The notes under the pieces are model-generated. The model saw only the letters and a program-made list of their open reading frames with translations. It had not been told where the DNA came from and searched no databases. Positions 33,400-45,130 of a DNA stretch of 64,000 nt are shown piece after piece. Source of the DNA: Coix lacryma-jobi var. lacryma-jobi (lineage: Eukaryota; Streptophyta; Magnoliopsida; Poales; Poaceae). The stretch spans positions 154,014,305-154,078,304 of the forward strand of contig CM019824.1 of NCBI GenBank assembly GCA_009763385.1. Direction: 5' to 3'. Position numbers and translations under genes: made by a program. How positions within the stretch are numbered: position 1 is the stretch's first letter; each line of letters opens with the position of its first letter.

Positions 33400-34864
33400 A
33401 CATAGTTAAATATTTATTTTGGATATTTTTACTATTTCTCTGGGTCTAAATATATATATTTTTGAAGGTTCTAGGAATTTTAATGAGCTCTAAATATTTA
33501 TTTGGATACGTTGTTCCAAACTATCTCTATAATTTTTATTCAACTTTTATAAGGTTAGAGACATTTTTTTTCATGTTCAAAAATTTTACCAAGTATCTAC
33601 CAAATTGTTATTAACTAAAAAAAAGGATGAAACCACATTCAAAACCATTTCAGGACTTGTTTGGATGTCTACGTTCTACCTGAGTCCATGTGTGTGGTAG
33701 TGGTTTGGTGTGGAATTTAGTTTAAAATCTACATCAAACTACTCCTACACACATGAATTGAGGTGAATACATAGACATCCAACACAAGGTCTCATTCTAG
33801 GTAGGGAGGTAATGTGAACGGTTTTCTAAGTTCAGAGAGTAAAGTTTTTCCATTAATTTTGATGCCAAGAAAAAAAATCACGGTAACAATTCAGAGACAA
33901 AAATGAAGTTTTCGTTTTATGACCGTTGTGTTACTGGGGCGCGTGGGTTGGCCCATCTGCGCTCTACGAATTGGCCCGACTACGCCCAGTAGGGCCTTTC
34001 CCAGTCCAATCGAGGAGTGGTGAATGGGCTGCCTCTGCCTGGGCTCGATTTGCTCTCCAGACCTGCAAAAGCTCCTGTGGAATCAATCTCACGAGCCACG
34101 AGATTCATGTGGAAATCCAACTGCAGGATCCCGGACCTGTACATAGTACTCCGTACTACACTTCCAGCGGCCAGGGCTGCTCAGCGACGTCAGCTCTCAA
34201 TCACCGCGGCCGGCCGGCCGGGCCCGGACTCGCGCGGCGGCAGGTCGGCATGCAGCCGTCCCGTCCTGTTGCTGGCTCGCAGCTGCTGGTGGCCTTCGCC
34301 GGCCGGCGATTCTGGCAATCGTGACGTACTGACGTGGACCGGCACGTCCTCGGGCGTGCCCGTACCCGAAAATGCCCCGAAACGGCAGCCGCCGCTTTCC
34401 AAGCGAGCGAGCTCTCGCCGTCGCCATCACATCCACCACAGATGAATCCGGGGGGAGCTCTATCGCCGCCAACAGTTCAATTCCCTGTGGATGCGTCAGC
34501 AATCACGTAGTACGTCGTACCCAACACATATCATCCATCCATTCATCCCCGGGGATGAGAATGAGATTTGCGCAGAGGGCGAAGAGAGGAACTTTCTTTA
34601 AATTATTTATTTATCGACGATTTCCTGCTAATTCGTAACCCCTACAAAATAAACTGCCACTTGGTTGGTTGTTGGCATTTGTTTGTACACTGGTCCGTCC
34701 CTTGCTTGATTTGCCAAAATGATACTACCTGATCATCCTGATCTAGCGTGATACGGAAATTTCCGTTTTGGGTTGAGACTGCGTGCGCAGGCACAAGCGA
34801 CGATCTTATCTGAAACCTGCCATGTTACGTCACTGCTGTCTCCTCACAATGACAATTATATTTA
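33400..34864. other. Intergenic sequence, no gene recognised
   Basis: AT-rich to about 33900, then a GC-rich patch (33930-34500) with overlapping open frames on both strands that show no domain or splice logic. Confidence 0.4.
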
Positions 34865-35125
34865 CTCACTCCGTCCCAAAAAAAAAAAGAGTCGCTATGG
34901 GATGCGTGCTGGTCAAACTTTCTCAACTTTGACTGCATTTATACAAAATGTGTGCAATATTTTTATCTCCAAATAATTTTATTATAAAAGTACATTCAAA
35001 GATCTATCCAATGATACTAATTATGTAACATAAATATTAATACTTTATTTTATATATTTGGTCAAAGTTGATATCTGTTGACTTTTTGGGAAGCGAGAAT
35101 GACTCTTTTTTAGGGACGGAGGGAG
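34865..35125. mobile_element. Stowaway MITE 1
   Basis: The left end CTCACTCCGTCCC and right end GGGACGGAGGGAG are inverted, flanked by TA on both sides. 261 bp. Confidence 0.9.
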
Positions 35126-35518
35126 TACGGAATAGTATACTGTAGGTGGTTATGCCTCAAATAGTCTGTCCTCACGCTAGATCCTCATCAGCAGTCAGCA
35201 CTGAGCACGTTGATCAAAGTTTTTTCTCCATTAATTCAGGGGTGGGCCGGGGGAATCTCCACCACCTATTTCCATTTCAAATGTGCGGAAAAAACTATAC
35301 ACACAGTTGACAGATTTATTAGAAGGGGAGAACAAACCGCCGATGGCACTTTCTCTGCCCCTATAAATCAACCTAGCTAAGTTAATTTTTCTAAGTAAGT
35401 TTGACTGAATTTATAGGAAAGAGAACACTAAAATTTATGGCACCAAATTAATAACATTAAATACACTATGAAATATATTTTCATATCCTGTTCATTTGAT
35501 GTCATAAATATTGTTGTA

Positions 35519-35805
35519 CTCCCTCCGTCCCTAAAAGAATCAATTTCTAGAGTTGTCTTAAGTCAAACTTTTTGAACTTTGACCGAATTTCTAGAAAAAC
35601 TATCAAGATTGATGGTATCAAATTCATATCATTAGATATATCATAGAATATATTTTCATAATATGTCTATTTTATGTCATATATTTTCATAATATGTCTA
35701 TTTTATGTCATAGATGATATTATTCTTTTCTATAAAGTTAGTCAAAGTTTAAAAAGTTTGACCGACACGGATTCTAGGAATTGCTTCTTTTAGGGACAGA
35801 GGGAG
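35519..35805. mobile_element. Stowaway MITE 2
   Basis: CTCCCTCCGTCCC...GGGACAGAGGGAG with TA on both sides. 287 bp. An internal 31-bp tandem duplication lies at about 35648-35708. Confidence 0.9.
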
Positions 35806-35810
35806 TATTA

Positions 35811-36500
35811 CTTAGGCCAGTCTTAATGGGGTTTCATGGGAAGTGTCATGCATATTTAATAGGGTGCCATATTAGCAAAATTGTACTTTTTGCATGAAAC
35901 GAGCAGGAGAGAGAAGAGATTCGTTTCATCCCCACGACACGAGCTCGGCGGCGTTTCCAACGCCGTGAATTCGAAATGAAACCTGCACTGAGACTATTCG
36001 GTTGTTTCATCTCGTGGAGATCCGTCGATGCATCCCGTGGACGAGGCCACCGCTGCACCGCGCGCAGGTCGCGAGCAGAGGTCCACCGGGCGGCCGCCAG
36101 TGCGAGCAGAGTACCGCCGGGAGGGTCGCTGCGGGGCGTGCGGCCACCAGGCGGGGCCGGGGCGCCTCCGCCGCGAGCCACCGGGCGCGGGCGGGGCTGG
36201 GGCGCCGGGAACCCGGTCGCAGGCAGGGCCGAGGCTTGCCTCCGCCATGGCTGGGACTCCGGGAGCCGTCCCTGCTCGACCGAGGCGCGACTTCCATGCA
36301 GGGAGAAAGAAGCGCTCGATTCAGTAGAGAAGAGAAAGCAGGGAAGAGAAAAGATTAGGATAGGTGGGACCTAAAAAATAGTAAATTAAAGTATGAACCT
36401 TGTCATAAAACTTTGCACCGTGAGAGAACTCTGTTTCATATCAAAGTTTTACCATGTTGGAAACCGGGAGGTGAAACTTATCATTGAGACTGACCTTAAG
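35811..36500. mobile_element. MITE-like element with a GC-rich insert
   Basis: The left end CTTAGGCCAGTCTTAATG mirrors the right end, reversed CTTAAGGTCAGTCTCAATG. AT-rich flanks enclose a GC-rich block (about 36005-36330) of foreign composition. The block has open frames on both strands, none of which I recognise. A captured gene fragment is likely. Confidence 0.55.
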
Positions 36501-36554
36501 ACAACTTTAAAAAGTGATTTAATCAGAGATGTAGGGAGTAAGAGTTAGTTGGCT

Positions 36555-36984
36555 AGGAGCAACTCGAGCAGGCCCCCTACTTTGGCCCTCATAGCTAAAT
36601 ATGAGAGCTCAGGTAAAAAAACGAGCTCCAGCAGGGCCCCTACTAGGGTCTTGAAATTTGAGTGGGCTCTCAGATTCTTCCCTCAGTCCTCATTCCTGTT
36701 GGGCCAATAGCTCGGCTCTCATCCGTGATTTTGCGCTCTCACCCCTCCCTCACCTCCCGCAACCGACCGAGTTTATGTGAAAAGCCCCGACTTAATGTCC
36801 CATGACCGAGTTAGTCTATGACAACCAAACCCCACATGTCATTGACAGTCTAAATAATTTTGAGTGCTCTATTTTGAGGGTCATTGCTGGAGTGCAGCCC
36901 AAAAAACAGGACCCTCAAAAATAGGGGAAGCACTCAAATAAAAAGTAGGGACCCTGTTTTGAGAGCTACTGCTGGAGTTGCTCT
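36555..36984. mobile_element. MITE
   Basis: The left end GGAGCAACTCGAGCAG and right end CTGCTGGAGTTGCTCT are inverted, with further inverted similarity inward (GGACCCT and AGGGCCC blocks). No clean target duplication is seen. Confidence 0.55.
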
Positions 36985-37084
36985 AACCACCAATGGTGTG
37001 AAAACTTTCTTTTCAAATTTAAAAAAGTATGACTTAAAATAATTCTAGAAATTAGTTTATTCAGGATGGAGTGAGTAAGAGTTA

Positions 37085-37402
37085 CTCCCTCCGTCCCTAA
37101 ATAAATGTCGTTTTCGTTTCTGAGAAAATATCTTTGATTAAATATATATTAAAAAATATTAATATTTATCGTACATAATTAGTATCATTGAAAAGATCTT
37201 TGGATCTAGATTTTAACAAAATTATTCGGAGATACAAATGTTGGTCATTACAGGTAAAGTACATCTACTGATAGTATTTTATAGAGATGCAAAATTTTAG
37301 AGTCATAAATATGAATAGTATTTACTAGAAATATGATTAAATAGAAATTACTTTTGTTGTACGCAATAATACATAGTTGTATGTTTTGTTGGACGGAGGG
37401 AA
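37085..37402. mobile_element. Stowaway MITE 3
   Basis: CTCCCTCCGTCCC...GGACGGAGGGAA flanked by TA. Confidence 0.85.
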
Positions 37403-37441
37403 TATTATAGAAAATGGTAGAGGTGTGTGTCTTTTAATATA

Positions 37442-37677
37442 CTTCCTCTATCTTTGAATAAATGAATTTCTAGAATCCGTATCAGTTAAACTTTTTAAAC
37501 TTTGACTAACTTTATAGAAAATAGTAGACATCTAAGATATAAAATGTGCATATTACAAAAACACACTCTCTGGTATATCTAATGGTACTAATTTGATATT
37601 ATAAATTTTGATATTTTTTAGAAATTTAGTCAAAGTCTAAAAATTTGACTTAAGATAACTCGAGGACACAGAGGGAG
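37442..37677. mobile_element. Stowaway MITE 4 (diverged)
   Basis: CTTCCTCTATCT...ACACAGAGGGAG flanked by TA, with the TTAAACTTTGACTAA interior typical of the family. Confidence 0.75.
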
Positions 37678-37783
37678 TATACTCTCTCATATCATCTTTC
37701 ATACTCCTTGTATGGACCGAAACTGGATGAACCAGGACCGCAAGAGTGTGACCCTGTGAAGAGACAGGTAGAGATGCTAGCAG

Positions 37784-38033
37784 CCTTGTTTAGATACCCA
37801 CGAATTATTAACTTTTTTTCACTCTCTCCATCACATCATCATCACATCAATGTTTGGATGCATGCATAGAGCATTAAATATTAGTAAAATAAATAACTAA
37901 TTGTACTTTTAGTATGTACATGTCGAGACGAATCTTTTGAGTCTACATAGTTCATATTTAGACAAAGTTTGTCAAATAACAACGAAAGTGCTACAGTTGA
38001 GAAAAAAATCTCACCCTACGCATCTAAACAAGG
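37784..38033. mobile_element. hAT-like MITE, 250 bp
   Basis: A perfect 12-bp inverted pair CCTTGTTTAGAT/ATCTAAACAAGG is flanked by GCTAGCAG and CCTAGCAG, an 8-bp target duplication with one mismatch. The same family occurs at 39275 and 40465. Confidence 0.8.
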
Positions 38034-38245
38034 CCTAGCAGTGGCTAGAGTAGGCATTAGACTAATCAAAATATATTCGACGATACGAGTAGAGCACTGT
38101 ACAAGTTGTGTACGGAGTAGATTCCTCAGTGTTCAGAGGCAGGAGGCAGCCAAAAACGCACTAAAACCCACGGCACCTTTTCGCAGTCGATCTTGCAGCG
38201 CTAGGCCGCCGTGGTGGACGGCTAGTACCAGTCTACTGCTAGGTA

Positions 38246-38507
38246 CTCCCTCCGACCTCGGTCCACGAATAAATAGATTTCTAGAGTTGTTCTAAGTTAA
38301 TTTTTTTAAACTTTGACTAAATTTTTAGAAAAAACTATCAAGATTGATAATCTAAAATTTTTCTCATTAAATATACCATAGAGTATATTTTTATAATATG
38401 TCCATTTTGTATTATAGATGTTATTACTCTTTTGTATAAAATTAATCAAAGTTTAAAAGTTTGACTAATACAGATTCTAGGAATTGATTATTCCATGGAC
38501 GGAGGGA
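38246..38507. mobile_element. Stowaway MITE 5
   Basis: The left end CTCCCTCCGACCTCGG is preceded by TA. The right end GGACGGAGGGA has lost its flanking TA. Confidence 0.8.
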
Positions 38508-39274
38508 CCCGTGGCTTTGATCGACCAGTGACGACATGCATGCAGTCGCTGACAGGTCGTCGATGATGAACGATGAACCATGAGTGATGAGATGAAGATA
38601 ATGGCAGGCATTGCAGCTCCGTTGCACTGGTACGTTGGACGGCAGTGGCGGGCTCTGCCTCTGGCGGCCACGCATGGCACCATCATCGGCGCATCAAGCG
38701 CAAATCATGGCGCGGGATGGCCTCCTCAGTCCTCAGGCCGAGGCTGCAGAAAGGAGCTGAGGGAGGTAAGTAGCTAGACGAGCGGGCAGGCGCAGCGTTT
38801 CAGAGCGACGAAAGCTGAGCCCTTTCTGAAAAAGCCCCGGCGCGGCAAAGTGGGGGAAAAACACGCAGGGCGGAATTATTCGTCGCATCGCTCGCCCATC
38901 GCGTTCGCATGCACCGCGGAAAAGGCAGCGCACCGCACCGCCCGCAGCAGGTCATCTCTCCAGAGCCGAGACCGATCGAGCTGGGAGAGAGGGAATCCAG
39001 GAAAAGGGGCGGTGAATGGAATGTGTCATGTGTGGGTGTGATGCTGCTGCTGCTGCTACCCCTACGCGCGCGTCTCCATCATCACCTATTCACGGCGCAC
39101 ACGAGCGCGCACTGTGCGGCCGCGCGCGTCGGGCGTGGCGGCCTGCCTGCGCAGCTTGGTAGCACCACCACCACCACCATGCACGTTCCGCATGTAGTAC
39201 AATGTAAAAGCTGCAGTGCTGCCCCCCAAAGCCGGCAGCAGCGCGGCACATATGCAAACGAAGCGAGAGCGAGG
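38508..39274. other. GC-rich intergenic block, no gene recognised
   Basis: Short open frames and a (GCT)n run near 39045. Nothing matches a family I recognise. Confidence 0.4.
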
Positions 39275-39649
39275 CCTTGTTCAAATACCCACAAAAACTA
39301 TCGGGCCCTGTTTGGAACGCGGTATTTTTTTCCCTTATTGCTAGGTTTTTCCTGTGAAATTGAATTGATTCCTATGAAATTCCTGCATGATTCCTGTGAA
39401 ATTCCTGCGTTCCAAACAGGCCCTCAACTTTTTCTCACTCTCTCCATCACATCACCGTAACATCAATGTTTGGACGCATGCATGAAGCATTAAATATTGA
39501 TAAAAATAAATAACTAATTGTACTTTTAGTATGTACATGTCGAGACGAATCTTTTGAGTCTACATAGTCTATATTTAGACAAAGTTTGTCAAATAACAAC
39601 AAAAATGCTACAGTTAAGAAAAAACTAACCAGTTACGTCTAAACAAGCC
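39275..39649. mobile_element. hAT-like MITE carrying a nested MITE
   Basis: CCTTGTTCAAATACCC...TCTAAACAAG with the same body as the element at 37784 (GTACATGTCGAGACGAATC). It is split by a second MITE at 39303-39423. Confidence 0.7.
39303..39423. mobile_element. Nested PIF/Harbinger-like MITE, about 120 bp
   Basis: GGGCCCTGTTTGGAACGC on the left and GCGTTCCAAACAGGCCC on the right form inverted ends. Removing it restores the host MITE sequence seen at 37784. Confidence 0.7.
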
Positions 39650-39986
39650 CCGAGTAGTGCAACCCGAGCCACAAAGGCGATAAAGATCGCAAAGCCAGCC
39701 AGCCATCGATGAGCCATGGCCATGGGCCCAGCATTGGCCCGGCCTCGGGCCTCCCCTCGACTGTAGATGTAGACTGTAGCGTCGTGTCGTGTGGCTGCCT
39801 TCTGCTGCTGCCGTTCTGCTGCGTTGCGTTGCAACCGTGGCCGTGGCCGGCCGGCCTCTGCAGATTCCCTGCTGGGCTCTGGCTCGCTCTGGGAGCAAAT
39901 GATGCAGGAGCGCGAGGAAAGTGACGCGGCAAATGATGCAGGAGCGCGAGGAAAGTGACGCGACGGCGACGCCTTTGCAATTGGCG

Positions 39987-40464
39987 AGCATCTCCAATTG
40001 TTTGGAAAAATTGACTTGGAAAGAGTTGTCATTTAACAACTTGCTAAAATTTTTGGCAAGTAAATTTTTCATGTATCTCCAATAGTTTAGTAAAAATAAC
40101 ATAGAAAAGCATTCCAACTTGATAAAAATAACATAGAAACACTGGATAGCAAGTGAAACTGACTTGGTAAATATAGCAAGTAGATGGCCTCCGATTCTAA
40201 CTTGAAAAAATTTAGCAAGTCATATACCAATCTGTTGGAGAACGTTTTTTCTTCTTTTCCCAATAAAACAAGGATAGCAAAAATAACATAGAAACACTGG
40301 ATAGCAAGTGAAACTGACTTGGTAAATATAGCAAGTAGATGGCCTCCGATTCTAACTTGGAAAAATTTAGCAAGTCATATACCAATCTGTTGGAGAACGT
40401 TTTTTCTTCTTTTCCCAATAAAACAAGGATAGCAAGTCATTTTTTCCAAACTATTGGAGATGCT
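39987..40464. mobile_element. Transposon of the AGCATCTCCAA-ended family, no cargo
   Basis: The left end AGCATCTCCAATTGTTTGG and the right end, reversed AAGCATCTCCAATAGTTTGG, extend inward to TTGACTTG/ATGACTTG. The interior holds a 155-bp tandem duplication (about 40125-40279 and 40280-40434). It is related to the elements at 21768 and 58063. Confidence 0.7.
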
Positions 40465-40700
40465 TACCTCAAACTATTAACTTTTTTTCACTCTCTCCAT
40501 CATATCATCATCACATCAATGTTTGGACGTATACATGGAGTATTAAATATTGGTAAAATAAATAACTAATTGTATTTTTAGTATGTACATGTCGAGACGA
40601 ATCTTTTGAGTCTAGTTGGTCCATATTTGAACAAAGTTTGTCAAATAACAACGAAAGTGCTACCGTTGAGAAAAAAATGACTCCCCTCGTCTAAACAAGG
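40465..40700. mobile_element. hAT-like MITE, left end missing
   Basis: Same body and right end (CTAAACAAGG) as the MITE at 37784. The left terminal ~20 bp is absent next to the AGCATCTCC element. Confidence 0.65.
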
Positions 40701-41327
40701 CTCCATTCGCTGCTGCCTGCTGTGTGTGTGTTTTCTGTGTGCGGGGAGAATGTGACGAGCGAGCGAGGCGAGCAAGAAATGGTCGCTGCCGCTTTTTACA
40801 CTCATGATCCCTATGAAGGGAAAGGATTGATTGATACCCCCTGCCCCCTCCTGCAATCTTGTTGCATGCCGCGCGCCCGCCCGGGCCTCGGTAGCCACGC
40901 ACACATGCGCTTGCCTGCCGCTGCCAGCAAGGCCCTGCTGCCTGTCTCATCTTTAGCAAAGAGGAATGCGCGCGCCCGTCGAGGTCCCCACCAAAGCTCA
41001 CAGCACACAACCCCTTCAGATCAGAGAGAGAAAGGATAATCCACCAGTACTCCGTACTTGGTGAGTTGGTGTGCAGCAGAAGCAGAATTTAAAATGAGTT
41101 TGCCGTCAGATACTCTAGACTAAATACCATAGTTTGATCATAAACCAATTCTTTTCTAATGAGTTCTAGCCACCAAAACGAGCTCTTGTTAGGTTATGTT
41201 ACTAATACAATCCTAATATTATATATATAAATTCACCTTGCAGGCTCGGTCAAAGCTTGGTCATCGGTTGGTTGGCATAATATATAGTACACTGTAGTAC
41301 GGAGCACGCAGGTGAAGGGGGAAGCTA
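40701..41327. other. Intergenic sequence, no gene recognised
   Basis: Mixed composition with short open frames only. Confidence 0.4.
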
Positions 41328-41418
41328 CTCCCTCCGTCCCTTTTTAACTGTTGTCCGGAAAATATGTCCGCAAGGAAAACACAGATTTCTAGACATAGTC
41401 ATTTAGTCACGGAGGGAG
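41328..41418. mobile_element. Short Stowaway-like MITE 6
   Basis: The left end CTCCCTCCGTCCC is preceded by TA. The right end CACGGAGGGAG lacks the TA. 91 bp. Confidence 0.6.
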
Positions 41419-41495
41419 TGGGTGATACATGTGGTCGGCAGGGAGAGGGGGCAGCACGCAGCAGCTGCCGCCAGCCCCGCCACGACTGTGCCACT

Positions 41496-41520
41496 CGATG
41501 CGATGCGATGCGATGCGATG
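41496..41520. repeat. (GATGC)5 microsatellite
   Basis: Five exact GATGC units. Confidence 0.9.
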
Positions 41521-42681
41521 CCATGCAGCCATGCATGCAGCAGCCGCAACCGTCTCGACACGCATGTGACGGCGCAGAGAACAACAACCGACAGCTCCAG
41601 CACGTTATTGGCCTCATCATCCTGCAGCTACACCTACGTACTGTAGCATGCTATTGCTAGCGCGCGCTCCTTTTCCCGTCTGCGCACACTAGCTAAGACC
41701 ATGCGCAGTGGAGGACGGTAAATGGAACACTAAAACCATTTAGCCTAACGAATTGTCCGCAGCGAGGAACGGTACACCAATCGCAACTCGTGCATGTCCG
41801 CCATATTTAACGGGACCACAATCATATAACCTACGCCTACATGCCCAGCCGGCTTCACGCATGGGAGAGGGAAGAGAGAGTGAGAGGAGTAGTGGTGGGC
41901 CTCACTAATTTAAATAACTAAAAAATGTTATAATTCACAAACTAAAAACTTAAATTAAATTCTGATTGCACCATTGAATTCGTTGCAATTAATTCTTTAA
42001 AACTAGATCTCTCATGGATATATTTAGATAAAGTGATAAGTGGGCCCACAGTAGATAGAGGATGACATAGAGGATGAATGGATGCGGGAGAAATGAGTAT
42101 AGATGAGAGAATCTTGATGACCGGACAGTATAGAGGATGAAAACAGAGAAACGTGAGTGCGGGTAGTCTAATCATGTAGCCATGCCGGTGTGTGTGTGCG
42201 CACGTTGATGTTGCCACCAGTTCCCCCTAAAACCAGGGCCTTTCCGATCGGGATGGCCTGCTAATCAGTGCCCTGACATATGGTACGGTAGCTCAACTGA
42301 TCAGAATACGAGTAGTACTAATCCGTCTATACACTGATTTTACCCGCAGCTGTTTTGCTCCAAAAATTTTCTAGTACTAAATCTTAGATGAGGTGTTTAG
42401 ATGTATCATTTTTTTTTAAACAGGATGAGTGGACTCAGGCTCGGTATCTAAGATACTTTTTGGAAGTTTTGTGAGTATTAGATGTCAAATGCCAAAAGTT
42501 TTCAGGCCATATTTTTGCAAAGGTGTTTAGATACATTTTGCAAAAATAAAGTGAATCAAAACCTAATTTTTGGGGAGGATTTTGATGCATATAAACAGTC
42601 CCTAAGTGTTGCTTTAATTTACATAAAGGGAAACACTAGGAGCCTGTTTGGTTTACGTTTGCCAGGAGCCGCCTGACCCAT
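41521..42681. other. Intergenic sequence, no gene recognised
   Basis: AT-rich. I see no gene and no clear terminal repeats. Confidence 0.4.
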
Positions 42682-43200
42682 ATAGATGTCCAGGAAGCCC
42701 GTGGGCCGGTGGCCCGGTGGCCCGGCCCAAGCACGGCACGGCCCGGTGGCCACCGGGCCCGGCCCGAGGTGTGGGCTGTGCCTGGGCCGCTACCCTGGCC
42801 CGTGGCACGGCCCAGGCACGACCCGATCTACTATGCGGCACGGTGGTGGCCCGGTTAAACTAATATTATATGGTGAAAATGACGATATTTATGAGTTGAC
42901 AATTATATATATGTGTTGTTTTTATTATACTATTGAATTGATTAACACTTAGTTGAAAATAATGAATTATTTCAACACTTTGTGAAGAAGATATAGATTT
43001 TTGAGGATTTTTTTAACTGACGGGCCATGGGCCAGCACGGCACGACGGGCCGGCACGGCCCGAAAAATGGCCCATGGGCCGTGCCTTGGGCCGCTACCCC
43101 GGCCCGTGGCCCGTAGCGACACAGCCCGCTTGGCCCGATGGCCCGTGGTGGCCCGACCCTCACCGGGCCGGCACGGCACGGCCCGTTGGACAACTATACT
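42682..43200. mobile_element. Non-autonomous hAT element with GGCCCG-rich ends
   Basis: The GACCCAT direct repeat flanks it (42675-42681 and 43201-43207). Terminal sequences TAGATGTCCA and, reversed from the right, TAGTTGTCCA are inverted. The subterminal ~180 bp at each end is packed with GGCCCGG/CGGGCC and GCACGG motifs, while the centre is AT-rich. No transposase is present. Confidence 0.75.
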
Positions 43201-43660
43201 GACCCATGCACTTCAATTTCAATCGCATGGGGCTGGGATCGCCACTTATGGCTGGCGTGCCAGGTCGCTATATATCCAAATACCCCTCTATATGCAATAG
43301 TGATTTGTGTGTAACGCGTGTGTGAAACCATAAGCGTTGAACGCAAACTCATTGCACGAACACTAGAAGACGGCCATTCAAATTGTGTAGACTATAAGTC
43401 TATTCTCCTATTCTCTATTACTATATCATAGCCCAACAATGCCTTGCGTTATGGCAGATCATGTTTGAATCACTACAACTAGCTAGTTAGTAGTTGGACT
43501 AGATATTAACCAAAATTAATTAGCTAAGAATTAATTAAAAGTTTGGTAACCCCCCCCACTTATTAGCCTTCTTGTCTAGCTAACAATTAGCACTTGCATC
43601 AAATATAATAGAGATCCTTTGACATGGAGAGTAGGTGACCTTGCCAGCTAGATCATCTAA
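43201..43660. other. Intergenic sequence, no gene recognised
   Basis: AT-rich sequence before the CACTA-1 terminus. Confidence 0.4.
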
Positions 43661-43671
43661 CACTACAACAG

Positions 43672-43912
43672 AATTGGGCTTTAGCCCTGGTCGGCAAGGG
43701 CCTTTAGCCCCGGTTGCCGAGCCGGGACTACGCTTCCGGGACTAAAGGCCCCCCCCCCTTTAGTCCCGGCTCCGGTCACCGGGGCTAAAGCCCCCCCCTT
43801 TAGTCCCGGTTGGTAATACCAGCCGGGACTAAAGGGTGTTGCCAGCGGTGCACCGCAGCAGCACCCTTTAGCCCCGACTGGTATTACCAGCCGGGACTAA
43901 AGGGTCCCCTGG
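43672..43912. repeat. CACTA-1 left subterminal repeats
   Basis: Direct and inverted copies of TTTAGTCCCGG and CCGGGACTAAAG, forming palindromic pairs around ACCAGCCGGGACTAAAGGG. Confidence 0.85.
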
Positions 43913-44129
43913 ATTTTTCTTTTTATTTTCATTTCAGTTCTGTTTTTAGTTTTGTTTATTTATTTAATAGGTTTTTCAATATGTATTCTTTGCTGCTAAT
44001 ATATATAATTTATATATATTAGCAGCATAACACAATAAGCTTATTGCATGCATATATAATTGAACTATAGAACTACATATATATATATATAAATATATGT
44101 ACATAAAATTACAAGCAATATACATATAG

Positions 44130-44589
44130 AAGTTGTCCAAATATCTATATACATATATTCTTTGCTCCTTGTCACTTTCACATTCTCTTTGTGCATCACG
44201 AATGGCATCACCAAGAGCATCAACATCAGTTGCCACATCTTCTTCACCATCTCCCCCCACTGCATCATCATAGAAGACACCGTACTGAGCAATAATAGCG
44301 GCGTGGGCCAATTCTTCTTCACCTTCTTCACCATCATTCATTACAACCCCCTTTCACCATGCTTCGTCCAACAAATATAGTTTGTTATAAAACCCGACTT
44401 CAACAAATGCGTATAAAGAGTACTTGAGCATGAATATTCCTTCAAATTCTTACAGACGGCGCATGGGCAGCACATGAAACCATCCTGCTTGTTTGTCTCA
44501 GCCACACCTAAAAAATAGTGCAAGCCAGCAATAAACTCATTGGAGCGGCGATCGACATTATACATCCAATTGTGTGACAACATCTGCAT
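44130..44589 (-). pseudogene. TNP2-type CACTA transposase, N-terminal fragment (Transpos_assoc domain)
   Basis: It starts near WMYNVDRRSNEFIAGLHYFL and contains the zinc-binding-like CCPCAVC...H block of the transposase-associated domain, then an acidic stretch and ALGDAIRDAQRECESDKE. The order matches 60319-60750 of CACTA-2. A one-base frameshift occurs near 44340. Homology ends near 44160 with no catalytic domain, so it cannot transpose itself. Residual use as a DNA- or partner-binding peptide is possible but unsupported. Confidence 0.8.
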
Positions 44590-45130
44590 TAAATATTACA
44601 ACCATGCACTTAGTAGTTTCTCATGTTATTGCACAACACTCATGACATCACATGATTGATTAATTCAAGCAAGCTTGACTACAACGAAGACAATCGCAGC
44701 TAGCACTAAAAAAACTAAAACTAAAATGCACTTAAGCAACATAATTAGTTCGCGTCCGATCCCAACTAAAATAGACAGATCATTCCCTCCATCAGCATGT
44801 ATGAGCTGCTGCCACTGACTCACTGCCTCATCACCTTCAGTGGCAACCTCCTGTGCAATAGAATTTCGTACGTGCTGAACGTACTCTTCCTCCCAGTACC
44901 AACCTTTACATCCGCCGGTGCCCTCCCACTGCAATTAGAACAAAGAATAAGAAATTTAAACAACATCATCAAGCAAAACCGATACAAATGAACCATATTA
45001 ATCAAATACGGGTAAATAATAACCCACCTCATGGTCCGGACACTTGTAGAATATACGACCCTTGTTGATTCCCTCTTTTTTCACTCGGTACTCCTTCACA
45101 ATTTTCTATTTACACTCGCCGCAAGCAATG

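Noticed and set aside
33926..34502. Overlapping open frames in a GC-rich patch
   Set aside because: Frames exist on both strands with no domain, start context or splice logic. I cannot support a gene.
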